Shown here one piece after another: positions 40,732 to 49,153 of a DNA stretch of 64,000 bases. A model generated the notes under the pieces. It searched no databases and had not been told where the DNA came from. It was given only the letters and a program-made list of their open reading frames with translations. The stretch lies in assembly GCF_000565285.1 (NCBI RefSeq), contig NZ_APVL01000010.1, positions 62,001 through 126,000 on the forward strand, read 5' to 3'. The DNA comes from Cytobacillus firmus DS1 (lineage in GTDB: Bacteria > Bacillota > Bacilli > Bacillales > Cytobacillaceae). Both the position numbers and the translations under genes were made by a program. How positions within the stretch are numbered: position 1 is the first letter of the stretch; every line of letters begins with the position of its first letter.

Positions 40732-42177
40732 TTACCAGATTATTATGGCAATTAAGGTTGCGATAAATAAACTGGCGACGACTGGAATAAAGTTTTTCCT
40801 GGCCAGCTCCAGCGGTGAAATCTGCAGGAATCCTGCTACTGCAACAAGTGAAGACCAGGCAACAATCGTTCCTCCACCCCAGATGGCACCCATTTGTCCG
40901 ATGGCTGCTAATGTGGAAGGATCAATATGGCTTCCACTTGCTAATGCACCTGATAAGGCACCTGTTAACGGCAGCCCGGAAAAACCGGAGCCATCTAAGC
41001 CGGTGATCAGACCGACAATTAAGAGACCAAATCCTGCAATAAACGCATTTTCAGGAATATAAGCCTGGCCTGCCTGTATCATATCAAATAAGAAAGCAGG
41101 TTTGGTAGCGCTTTCATCTAATGATAATATGGTGCCGGTAAAGTCTGAGCTTCCCATAAAGAAGAATCCTGCTATTGGAATAACCGGAGCCATCGCCCTG
41201 AAGGCAAACACGAAGCCTTCCGTTAAATGCTCGCTTATCTTATCTAAAGCATGGATGCGATTAAATGCCACTGTAGCGAGCACCAATAAAAGAGTCGCAA
41301 CACCGCCAATAAAAGCAGCTCCATCTGTTCCTTCAAAGCCTGACCCGCCTGTTAATTTTGTTGAGAACATATAAATCATAACACCCAGCATCGATAAAGG
41401 CACTAATACAGCAAAAACCTTGCCCCATGTATTTTTTCTCTGAATAATTTCAGCACTTTCTTCAGCCGTAGCAGCAAGCTCATTCGCTACACCAAAAAAA
41501 GCAGCATCTTCAGGGTTTAAATTGGAGTCGTGGTTCCCATTTTTCACGATTGAGTTTCTATTTGCCACATAAACATAGGTCAATGCAAGTACACCTGTAA
41601 TGACGGAAAGAACCAGTGTCTTATCCGCAACCATGGCCTTATCAATTCCAGCTGCTTTGGCACTAAGCATCGGTGCTACCTGCATGATATAGTCAGAGGA
41701 AAGCGCCATACCCTGACCGGCAATGACAATAACCATGGCAGCCGTCATTACAGGCAGCCCAGCTCTGACTGCTGCAGGTACAAGCAATGCACAGATGAGC
41801 GGGACAGCAGGTGTTGGCCAGAAAAAGAGAGAAATCACATAGGTTGTTACCATTAAGACTAAATAAGAAATATGCCCATTCACCATAACCTTCTCAATCG
41901 GACCAATAAGCCTCTTATCAGCGCCCAAATCCTTCAATGAATTAAGAAGCGCGATCATAAGAGAAATGATTAAGAATATGCTGAATAGTTCTTTTGCTGC
42001 GAGGAGATTAGCGTTAAATACAGCCTGAAAGCCAGCAATCAGACTGCCTTTATAAATGACTGCCACAAAGAAAGTTCCGATGATTACCGGCAAGACAACG
42101 CCTCTTCTGAAAAGCATCGTGGCGATGACAGACACAGTAACAATTGCATAGACCCAATGAGCAAATGTTAACTCCAT
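40732..42177 (-). CDS. Organic-acid/amino-acid permease, ion-transporter superfamily-like
   Basis: The 481-aa permease has about 12 membrane segments. Two re-entrant-type loops are suggested by FFWPTPAVPLICALLVPAAV and LDGSGFSGLPLTGALSGALA, typical of inverted-repeat secondary carriers for carboxylates (GntP/Dcu/CitM-like). A cytosolic loop (NRNSIVKNGNHDSNLNPEDA) divides the halves. Operator H lies 163 bp upstream. As a regulon member it is the best candidate importer of the island substrate. Confidence 0.75.
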   Translation of the reverse strand: MELTFAHWVYAIVTVSVIATMLFRRGVVLPVIIGTFFVAVIYKGSLIAGFQAVFNANLLAAKELFSIFLIISLMIALLNSLKDLGADKRLIGPIEKVMVNGHISYLVLMVTTYVISLFFWPTPAVPLICALLVPAAVRAGLPVMTAAMVIVIAGQGMALSSDYIMQVAPMLSAKAAGIDKAMVADKTLVLSVITGVLALTYVYVANRNSIVKNGNHDSNLNPEDAAFFGVANELAATAEESAEIIQRKNTWGKVFAVLVPLSMLGVMIYMFSTKLTGGSGFEGTDGAAFIGGVATLLLVLATVAFNRIHALDKISEHLTEGFVFAFRAMAPVIPIAGFFFMGSSDFTGTILSLDESATKPAFLFDMIQAGQAYIPENAFIAGFGLLIVGLITGLDGSGFSGLPLTGALSGALASGSHIDPSTLAAIGQMGAIWGGGTIVAWSSLVAVAGFLQISPLELARKNFIPVVASLFIATLIAIIIW

Positions 42178-42339
42178 ATATTCCCCTCCGTTTTTCGTTA
42201 TCGAAAATAACTCTCTATAAAAGATTTCAAAAGACAGATTGCAGGAGGCATTCTGTTTATCTATGGCTGACTATGTAATACCCCGACATTTCGCTTCACC
42301 AGAAGGACTTGTAACTTTTCCCAAAGAGAATACAGCATT

Positions 42340-42356
42340 TGGTAGATTGTATACCA
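42340..42356. promoter_or_regulatory. Island GntR operator, site H
   Basis: TGGTAGATTGTATACCA matches the consensus with one mismatch. On the minus strand it contains a -10-like TACAAT with TTGTTT 16 bases upstream, so it should control the permease. Confidence 0.75.
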
Positions 42357-42667
42357 AGTTGACCAAAAAACAAAAAAGCGCTAATCATGGATGACTTAGT
42401 TCTCTGCTGATGCACTTCTTTTTTTCATACTATATCAATCTCTAATGCTCTTTAGATGTGCAGATCACTTTCAAATGCTTCCATCGTCCAGAACAAGAGG
42501 ACTATATCCACCTCCTCTTTTCACTATTTTTAACTTGTATACTATAATAACACTAAAATTAACTATTATGCAAATAATTTTGAAAATTTAGATGTTTTAA
42601 TATTTTCTATAAAATATATTGCTCTCTTACGGGTTTTAAGTTAAAATCTAGGTTAAAATCATGCACA

Positions 42668-42684
42668 CAGTATGTCGTATACCA
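42668..42684. promoter_or_regulatory. Island GntR operator, site I
   Basis: CAGTATGTCGTATACCA has a perfect ATACCA half and a one-mismatch GGTAT half. It lies 48 bp upstream of the NadX-like start. The 42357-42667 stretch between sites H and I is AT-rich with no further clear feature. Confidence 0.65.
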
Positions 42685-42731
42685 ATTAACGAACGGTTTT
42701 TTAGCGGTGAACCTAAGAAGGAGTGATCATT

Positions 42732-43538
42732 ATGCTTAAAGCTGGAATTATCGGTTATGGAACGTTAGGGAAAACCATAGCGGAATTAATAGAATCCGGC
42801 CATGCTGGCAACGTGGAGTTAAAGTCTGTGCTGATTAGAAGTAATAAAAGTGCAGATCATGTTAACAAACAAACATTTGACCTTACGTCAGATGAAGGCG
42901 ATTTTTTTAATGGAGATTTAGATATTATCATAGAGGCAGCGGGTCATGAGGCTTTACATCTTTATGGGCAAAAAGTGCTTGCAAGCGGAAGCCATCTTGT
43001 AGTGCTTTCCGTGGGAGTATTAGGAGACACCCGTTTTTATGAAAAACTGAAGACTGTGGCCATACAGCATAACCGGCAGATCTTTATCCCCTCTGCAGCT
43101 ATAGCCGGCCTGGACCGGATTGCAGCAGGAGCATTGGGTGAGATTGAAGATATTACCTTAATTACAAGAAAGCATCCCCGCAGCTGGAAAGGTACGATCG
43201 CGGAAGAAAAAGTGGATTTACATATGCTGACTGAACCATTTTGTATTTATGAAGGGAATGCCCGGGAGTCATCCCGGCTATTTCCGCAGAGCGTGAATGT
43301 TTCAGCAGCCCTTAGCCTTGCAGGGATTGGATTTGAAAATACAAAGGTGAAGGTGTATGCCGATCCGACTATCCAAACAAACACACATACCATCAAGGCT
43401 AAGGGTTATTTTGGCGAAGTGGAGATATCCGTTTCGAATGTTCCTTATGAGGAAAATCCAAAATCAAGTCCAATTGTCGCCATGAGTGTGGCCAAGGTTT
43501 TAAAAAATTTAACTTCACCATTCGTGATTGGAGTGTAA
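42732..43538 (+). CDS. L-aspartate dehydrogenase-like enzyme (NadX family)
   Basis: The 268-aa enzyme has GIIGYGTLGKTIAEL for NAD(P) binding, DIIIEAAGHEALHLYG, and the C-terminal DUF108 domain with IPSAAIAGLDRIAAGALG and ITRKHPRSWKG. AAGGAG nine bases before the ATG at 42732 decides the start over GTG at 42723. Family members oxidatively deaminate aspartate to oxaloacetate or iminoaspartate. Here it is under operator I, so it may act on an amino acid released by the island pathway. Confidence 0.82.
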   Translation: MLKAGIIGYGTLGKTIAELIESGHAGNVELKSVLIRSNKSADHVNKQTFDLTSDEGDFFNGDLDIIIEAAGHEALHLYGQKVLASGSHLVVLSVGVLGDTRFYEKLKTVAIQHNRQIFIPSAAIAGLDRIAAGALGEIEDITLITRKHPRSWKGTIAEEKVDLHMLTEPFCIYEGNARESSRLFPQSVNVSAALSLAGIGFENTKVKVYADPTIQTNTHTIKAKGYFGEVEISVSNVPYEENPKSSPIVAMSVAKVLKNLTSPFVIGV

Positions 43539-43578
43539 TAAAAATTAAGAAAGGGCTTCTGCTCTTTCTTAATTTTTA
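43538..43578. terminator. Bidirectional terminator
   Basis: A perfect 16-bp stem ATAAAAATTAAGAAAG/CTTTCTTAATTTTTAT lies between convergent genes and includes the regulator stop. Confidence 0.9.
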
Positions 43579-44243
43579 TTTTCACTCTGCTGCACCGCTT
43601 CAATATATGCTTTTTTTGAATTCTCAATATGTATTTTGGTCAGATATTCAGCCATTTCCATTTCTTTATTGACGATAGCTTCCATGATTTTTAGATGCTC
43701 CTCCATGGACTGCTTTGCCCTGCCAGGATTTTTATGCCCGATTTTGGCAAATGCGCGAATGTAATCTGATAATCCGCTCAGCATCTCATAAAGCTTTACA
43801 TTTTGGGCCGAGCTATATAGGAGATGATTGAGTTCCCTATGTAACTCAGAAGCATCCTCTTCAGGATTGTTCAGGTAGTCCTCGACCTTTTTTATGCTGC
43901 TTGTGAACTTGCTTTCCATTTCATCATCCAGCTTTTGGACGGCCAATTTTGCTGCCAGTACTTCAAGTGATGATAAAATGGTAAACACCTCGATAATTTC
44001 CTTCTCAGAAATATCGGCAACAATTACACCTTTTCTTGGAACTGTCTTTACAAACCCTTGTGATTCCAGGCGGAACAGCGCTTCACGAATTGGCGTCCTG
44101 CTGATATTTAACCGCTCAGCAAGTTCCCGTTCAACCAGCCGGTCTCCCGCTTTAAATTCCCCGTCCAAAATAAGATCCTTAATATGCAGATAAACCCTCT
44201 CTCGAATCGAGATCAGATTATCCTCCGTCCAGTTATTAACCAT
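43569..44243 (-). CDS. GntR-family FCD regulator (island regulator 2)
   Basis: This 224-aa protein is a close paralogue of the regulator at 31.2 kb: RTPIREALFRLESQGFVKTV and the surrounding wing match, while the ligand domains diverge more. The two genes bound the operator-bearing region. Identical recognition helices with different effector domains suggest two signals integrated at the same sites. No operator copy is visible before this gene, so it may be constitutive. Confidence 0.9.
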   Translation of the reverse strand: MVNNWTEDNLISIRERVYLHIKDLILDGEFKAGDRLVERELAERLNISRTPIREALFRLESQGFVKTVPRKGVIVADISEKEIIEVFTILSSLEVLAAKLAVQKLDDEMESKFTSSIKKVEDYLNNPEEDASELHRELNHLLYSSAQNVKLYEMLSGLSDYIRAFAKIGHKNPGRAKQSMEEHLKIMEAIVNKEMEMAEYLTKIHIENSKKAYIEAVQQSENKN

Positions 44244-44352
44244 CCCTTTCCCTCTTTCTCTCTTTAGTATCCTTACTGCCCATTATAACTTACCTGTCGG
44301 GGTAACAGCAATTTTTTGGCTGATTTACCAAGGAGTTCTACTTATATGATGT

Positions 44353-44973
44353 TTAAGGCACATTCATTTTTTCAATCTCTCCTCTGGAAGTCCGATCATT
44401 AGCTGCTACACTTGAAATAATTTCCGCTATGATTTCAGCCAGTTTTAAAACCATATATAATCTCGTGCTATTTAAGGAATGTACAGGTGTTAATGGATCA
44501 AGTGTATTTACAATCGCCTTCAAATGATAATCACCCACACTCGGCAGTACCCGATTCACTGCATTCCCCGGAATAAACGATCCTTCTCTTATTAAAATAT
44601 AGCCGATTTGCCGTTCGTCCCCGAGGCAGGCGTCTATGCCAAATATAAACGGATCATGGTGCGTATCCTTGATTTCTTTAAGAACCTGTTTGATATTTAA
44701 TGCGTGAACAGGATCCTTTAGAGTCCCATATACCGGATACGGAATGTTTTTTTCTTTAAGGATCTTTCCTGTCAAGGGTCCAAGAGAGTCTCCTGTTGAC
44801 CGGTCCGACCCGATGCACAAGATAACGATTTCCCTGGATGTGCTATAAAAGATCTGTTCCAGCTTCAATACCATTTTTTCAATTTCCGCTTCTTCCGTTG
44901 TTTCTTTAATGGAAATGTAACTTGCTGCATCGATGACATTATCCTTCGGTTTGCTGGATGAAAATGGCCACAT
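44353..44973 (-). CDS. yyaC: Spore protease YyaC-type protein
   Basis: The 206-aa protein is related to the germination protease fold: VILCIGSDRSTGDSLGPLTG, GTLKDPVHALN, GIDACLGDERQIGYILI and VGDYHLKAIVN are the conserved blocks. YyaC occurs only in spore formers and is made during sporulation; its substrate is unclear. It is monocistronic, with a good ribosome binding site (GGAGGGA) before the ATG. Confidence 0.9.
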   Translation of the reverse strand: MWPFSSSKPKDNVIDAASYISIKETTEEAEIEKMVLKLEQIFYSTSREIVILCIGSDRSTGDSLGPLTGKILKEKNIPYPVYGTLKDPVHALNIKQVLKEIKDTHHDPFIFGIDACLGDERQIGYILIREGSFIPGNAVNRVLPSVGDYHLKAIVNTLDPLTPVHSLNSTRLYMVLKLAEIIAEIISSVAANDRTSRGEIEKMNVP

Positions 44974-45031
44974 TTTGGTCCCTCCTTTCCATTAATAGTT
45001 TTATATTCCGAATCTTAATCAATATAAATTA

Positions 45032-45044
45032 AAATGATAATCAT
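45032..45044. promoter_or_regulatory. Fur-box-like dyad AATGATAATCATT
   Basis: A perfect 13-bp dyad of the TGATAATCA type lies in the gap upstream of yyaC and of the following small gene. It resembles the core of a Bacillus Fur/PerR box. No iron gene is adjacent, so function is doubtful. The rest of 44974-45255 is AT-rich. Confidence 0.3.
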
Positions 45045-45255
45045 TCTTAGTTTATATAATGAAAGAAGCAATTGTAAATTTTTAGCGGGTATATTATGTA
45101 TTACCCGGACTTTAGATGACATATCCGCGGACAATATATATATTTCTTTAATCATACCCGAAAACCAAGCTGAAGTTCATCACCTTAATAAATCTCCTTT
45201 GAAGAATATTTTAGATCCTTAAACAAAACATAATTTTTATGGAGGTGAGATTAAA

Positions 45256-45408
45256 ATGAAAAAGGATAATATAAATGAAGGAATTGATAATCAAAATGGA
45301 GCTTCCCAGGATATATTGATGGATCGGGTTAATCAGGTTTTTGACAAAGTGGCTGAAGATGTAAGGGGGATGGTTGGTGAGAGCACCAGCAAAAAGAATA
45401 AAAGATAA
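45256..45408 (+). CDS. Small hydrophilic protein, 50 aa
   Basis: GGAGGTGA precedes the ATG and a strong terminator follows the stop. The protein has an Asn/Asp-rich start, a helix DILMDRVNQVFDKVAEDVRG and a basic tail (KKNKR). I do not recognise it. Confidence 0.7.
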   Translation: MKKDNINEGIDNQNGASQDILMDRVNQVFDKVAEDVRGMVGESTSKKNKR

Positions 45409-45447
45409 AAGAAGCTGGCACCATGACCAGCTTCTTCATTTTTTTAA
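45409..45447 (+). terminator. Terminator after the 50-aa gene
   Basis: Stem AAGAAGCTGG/CCAGCTTCTT followed by CATTTTTTT. Confidence 0.92.
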
Positions 45448-45600
45448 AAGCATGAAAATTCCCCAGGGACAATCCCATTATAATCTGTCCAATAGCCTGC
45501 TAAAGGATAAGCCGGGATCTCATTCCATTTCGCAGGATCCACTTCATTTATCTCTCCTGTCATATAGCGCATATACTAAGGATTTTAAAGCTAAATAGTT

Positions 45601-45867
45601 TTATTTGGTTAGATAACCGTTTGATTTCTGCCCCAGACTGCTTTCGCTTGAATTGCCTTTTGTTTCAAAAAATATGGCCGGATGGCTGTGATTTTCAGGA
45701 TTCAAGCCGTTATAGTTCAGTCCCATCATCATGGCCGATACAACTCCGCCTTTAATGTCAATGTCATAGCCAACCTGATTCTCACTATCAACAATTTGGT
45801 AACGGTCAATATGCGTGTAGCCGTATCCTTTCATTCCTTTTATCCTATAATTGGACATGAAATTCAT
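45601..45867 (-). CDS. Possible small hypothetical protein, 88 aa
   Basis: An open frame without a recognisable ribosome binding site, starting at 45867 or 45858. It is Gly, Tyr and Asn rich (MKGYGYTHIDRYQIVDSENQ) with a strand-like pattern and no known motif. It may be a real small gene or a remnant. Confidence 0.3.
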   Translation of the reverse strand: MNFMSNYRIKGMKGYGYTHIDRYQIVDSENQVGYDIDIKGGVVSAMMMGLNYNGLNPENHSHPAIFFETKGNSSESSLGQKSNGYLTK

Positions 45868-45952
45868 GTAATAAAAAAATAACTATTTCGACTTTCGAAA
45901 AAGATGTTATAATACTATTTATAAAATTTTACAGAAATGAAGGCGAGTTCGT

Positions 45953-46888
45953 TTGAAAAAGAGATTATGGCTTATTTATGGAATGCTGACTTTAGCTACT
46001 GCAACATGGGGCAGCGCATTTATTGCCGGCAAGTTTGCTGTTCAAAGTTTCGAACCTGCAACCGTTGCTTTTTTGCGGTTTTTGGGAGCTGCCATCCTGC
46101 TTTTTCCGCTTATGTGGATTATGGAAAAAGACCGGAAACGACCAAATTTAAAAGATCATGGACTGTTTGCAGTCCTCGGCCTGACAGGAATTGCGTTGTA
46201 TAATATTTGTTTCTTTCTGGCCACGAAACACGCACCTGTGATTAAAAGCTCATTATTTATTGCATCAAACCCGGTTCTTATTGTCCTTTTATCTGGACTA
46301 TTCCTTAAAGAAAAAATTACGAAAAATCATATCATTGGAATGGCCGTTGCTTTGACAGGTGTAGTGTTTATTATTACAGATGGCCATTTGCTCACTCTTT
46401 TCCAATACGGCTTTGAACCAATTGATTTCGTATTGCTTGGTGCTGTGATCAGCTGGGCCATTTATAGTGTTGTGGGGAAAGTGGTATTGAAAAAATACAG
46501 CTCAGTGGAATCAACCACATATGCAGTTGCCTATGGGACCTTATTTCTTTTGCCATTTGCTTCTGCGGAAACAACGTGGATAGATCTTCAGCAAGCAAGC
46601 TTTACGACTTGGGCTGCTATCGCTCATATGAGTATCTTTGTTACCGTGGTTTCATTTGTGATGTACTATAACGGGATTAAAGAGGTCGGTGCGGCAAAGG
46701 CCTCCATTTTTATTAATGTGATGCCTGTATCTGCCGTTATCATGGCTACGGTCTTTCTGGGTGAAACGTTCACCATTGCGCACGGAATAGGCGCAGCTTT
46801 TGTTCTTACTGGAGTATATATAGGAACAAATGTGAAAATGTTCCAAAGAAAGATGAATAAACAAAGCATGAAAAATAAGACTGCCTAG
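45953..46888 (+). CDS. DMT-superfamily exporter, two EamA domains
   Basis: The 311-aa membrane protein has ten hydrophobic segments in two EamA repeats (TWGSAFIAGKFAVQSFEPATVAFLRF and WAIYSVVGKVVLKKYSS begin each). GAAGGCGAG precedes a TTG start. EamA proteins export amino acids or metabolites. It is 48 bp upstream of the acetamidase gene and may be cotranscribed with it. Confidence 0.9.
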   Translation: MKKRLWLIYGMLTLATATWGSAFIAGKFAVQSFEPATVAFLRFLGAAILLFPLMWIMEKDRKRPNLKDHGLFAVLGLTGIALYNICFFLATKHAPVIKSSLFIASNPVLIVLLSGLFLKEKITKNHIIGMAVALTGVVFIITDGHLLTLFQYGFEPIDFVLLGAVISWAIYSVVGKVVLKKYSSVESTTYAVAYGTLFLLPFASAETTWIDLQQASFTTWAAIAHMSIFVTVVSFVMYYNGIKEVGAAKASIFINVMPVSAVIMATVFLGETFTIAHGIGAAFVLTGVYIGTNVKMFQRKMNKQSMKNKTA

Positions 46889-46936
46889 TAATTTATAAGA
46901 TCTTAAATCTCATAATCCTGCAAGGAGAAATAATAT

Positions 46937-47872
46937 ATGATTCATACACTTACTATAAAAGACGAAAATCTCCACGGTTCTTTCAGCAATGAATATAACC
47001 CTATTCTAACCATTCATTCCGGTGATTCTATTCGCCTGCAAACGCCTGATATCCAATGGGGGTACTCAAGCTCAAAGGATAGAGAAAGAACCATTTTTAA
47101 TTCCAAAGAGAATGAGGAAAAGCCAGGTCATCCAATGGTGGGCCCCATTAAGATTCATGGAGCAGAGCCAGGGATGGTTTTGGAAGTAAAAATCAATGAT
47201 CTTGTTCCTGGCTGGTATGGCCGAAACTGGGCAGGAGGCAATAAAAGCTGGCAAAATGACCAACTGGGATTAACAGGAACAGAACGCATTCAGCTTGATT
47301 GGGAACTGTCTCCGGCAAATATGACGGGCACCTGCCAAATTGGAGGGCGTCCATTTCATGTGGCGCTTAATCCATTCATTGGATTGATGGGAGTTGCACC
47401 TGCAGAACAAGGTGTGCATTCCACCCCACCACCCCGTTATTGCGGCGGGAACATAGATTGCAAGGAACTTGGAAGAGGAAGCACTTTATTTTTGCCGATT
47501 TCTGTGGACGGTGCCCTTTTCTCAATTGGTGATGGCCATGCAGCCCAGGGAGATGGAGAAGTATCAGGAACGGCTATTGAATGTCCTATGGATCTGGTAG
47601 ATATAACTTTAACTGTAAGAGATGATTACACGCTTTCGATGCCTAGGGCTCAAACACCAGCCGGATGGATTACATTCGGGTTCAATGAAGATTTGAATTT
47701 GGCAGCAGCGGAAGCTTTGAATGGAATAGTAGAATTGATCCAGGAATTGCATAAAGTAGAAAAAGCGGAAGCATTAGCTTTATCAAGCGCCGTTGTCGAT
47801 CTAAGAGTTACACAGATAGTCAACGGGGTAAAAGGAGTCCATGCTGTCCTTCCGCATGGGGCAATCAGATAG
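46937..47872 (+). CDS. Acetamidase/formamidase family protein
   Basis: The 311-aa amidase has conserved segments HPMVGPIKIHGAEPGMVLEV, PFIGLMGVAPA, STPPPRYCGGNIDCKEL, LFLPISVDGALFSIGDGHAAQGDGE and an MDLVDITLTV C-terminal part. The family hydrolyses short amides to ammonia and acid. The ribosome binding site is AAGGAG. Substrate is not certain; a neighbouring EamA exporter is the only context. Confidence 0.9.
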   Translation: MIHTLTIKDENLHGSFSNEYNPILTIHSGDSIRLQTPDIQWGYSSSKDRERTIFNSKENEEKPGHPMVGPIKIHGAEPGMVLEVKINDLVPGWYGRNWAGGNKSWQNDQLGLTGTERIQLDWELSPANMTGTCQIGGRPFHVALNPFIGLMGVAPAEQGVHSTPPPRYCGGNIDCKELGRGSTLFLPISVDGALFSIGDGHAAQGDGEVSGTAIECPMDLVDITLTVRDDYTLSMPRAQTPAGWITFGFNEDLNLAAAEALNGIVELIQELHKVEKAEALALSSAVVDLRVTQIVNGVKGVHAVLPHGAIR

Positions 47873-47883
47873 ATTGAATTCAA

Positions 47884-47920
47884 AAGGCTTGTTACACCGA
47901 ATTGCGGTGAACAAGCTTTT
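47884..47920 (+). terminator. Terminator after the acetamidase gene
   Basis: Stem AAGCTTGTT-CACCG type: GCTTGTTACACCG/CGGTGAACAAGC with one mismatch, then TTTTC. The remaining 47921-48094 gap shows nothing else. Confidence 0.85.
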
Positions 47921-48094
47921 CTTATCTACTCATGATCGAGTTCGATTGCTCGCCTTATTTCGGGACTTGAGTTTCCCTGTGAAAGGTATGGATATATCCA
48001 TCTAAATCAGTCAGATAGTGAAGGAAGTTTTAGCGGTAAGCTTTAGTGTTTTTCGCAGAGACCGGCTGATTCCCGATATTTCTTCCGTAATACA

Positions 48095-48127
48095 CAAAAA
48101 AGGACACTCCCACAATCAGAAGTGTCT
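48095..48127 (-). terminator. Terminator of the esterase gene
   Basis: Stem GACACT/AGTGTC with a 12-nt loop is followed by TTTTTT on the minus strand. Confidence 0.75.
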
Positions 48128-48138
48128 AATCTGCATAT

Positions 48139-49086
48139 CTATAATTTCGAAGCGACACTGCCTTGGAACACACGCTTTAAAGCATCTGCCGCATGCTCAA
48201 TTGATTTTCTTCCCTGCTCCAGTACACCAGGCATCCAGAAGAACCCATGGATCATGCCGTCATATCGTTTGGCTTCAACCGGGACGCCGGCTTCTTTTAA
48301 ACGCTCAGCATAGGCTTCACCCTCATCGCGCAGCGGGTCAAATTCTCCCGTTAACACCAATGCAGGGGGCAGTCCGCTCAGGTCTTTTGCCTGTAGCGGA
48401 GAGGCATATGGATTTTTTCCATCCTCTTCACTCCGCAAATAATGATTCCAGAACCATTCCATGCTGTCTTTCGTTAACAGGTAGCCGTCTGCGTTTTCAG
48501 TATAGGATTCTGTTGCATAGGAATGGTTGGTTACCGGGTAGATCAGCATCTGATAAGCAAGTGAGATTTCGCGCTTTTCTCTTGCCATGAGAGCCACAAC
48601 AGCCGCAAGGTTTCCGCCGGCACTGTCGCCGCCAACGGCAATGCGGTTTGGATCCACACCAATGGATGCTGCATTTTCAGCTACCCACTTGGCTGCAGCG
48701 TACGAATCATCTGCAGCAGCTGGAAATTTATGCTCTGGCGCAAGTCTGTAATCTACCGAAACGACCACGCAATTCGCCAAATTCGTTAATAGTCTGCAAG
48801 GAACATCTACTGTCTCCAGGTCACCGATTACCCAGCCGCCGCCGTGATAGTATACGAGCGCAGGAAAAGCTCCTTCTCCTTTAGGAGTATAAATTCGGAC
48901 AGGTATTTCTCCTCCCGGTCCCGCTATTTTTCTATTTTCAACCTTCCCTACTTCCTCCGGTTCTCCAGCCAGAGCGCTGAAATCTGTGGTAAGGCGGGCT
49001 TCCTCCGGTGATAGCTGACTCATCGGCGGAGCTCCTGCTGCTTCCATCTGTTCCAATAAAAATTTTGCCTGCGGATCTAATGCCAT
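48139..49086 (-). CDS. HSL-family alpha/beta hydrolase (carboxylesterase)
   Basis: The 315-aa esterase has an oxyanion-hole motif YYHGGGWVIG, nucleophile GGDSAGGNLA, acid GEFDPLRDEG and base DGMIHGFFWM. These hormone-sensitive-lipase-type enzymes cleave short-chain esters. It lies 67 bp downstream of a Baeyer-Villiger monooxygenase on the same strand, which would supply its ester or lactone substrate. Confidence 0.92.
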   Translation of the reverse strand: MALDPQAKFLLEQMEAAGAPPMSQLSPEEARLTTDFSALAGEPEEVGKVENRKIAGPGGEIPVRIYTPKGEGAFPALVYYHGGGWVIGDLETVDVPCRLLTNLANCVVVSVDYRLAPEHKFPAAADDSYAAAKWVAENAASIGVDPNRIAVGGDSAGGNLAAVVALMAREKREISLAYQMLIYPVTNHSYATESYTENADGYLLTKDSMEWFWNHYLRSEEDGKNPYASPLQAKDLSGLPPALVLTGEFDPLRDEGEAYAERLKEAGVPVEAKRYDGMIHGFFWMPGVLEQGRKSIEHAADALKRVFQGSVASKL

Positions 49087-49153
49087 AATTATTTCCCCCT
49101 ATTAATATATTTATAGTCAGGGCAGGAGTAATGCATGCCCTATCAATACCCAC

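Noticed and set aside
45034..45222. Plus-strand open frame of 62 codons
   Set aside because: No ribosome binding site and it starts within the Fur-box-like dyad.
45374..45598. Plus-strand open frame of 74 codons
   Set aside because: Begins inside the 50-aa gene and reads through its terminator; no ribosome binding site.
48018..48590. Plus-strand open frame of 190 codons
   Set aside because: Antisense to the esterase gene, whose catalytic motifs are intact.
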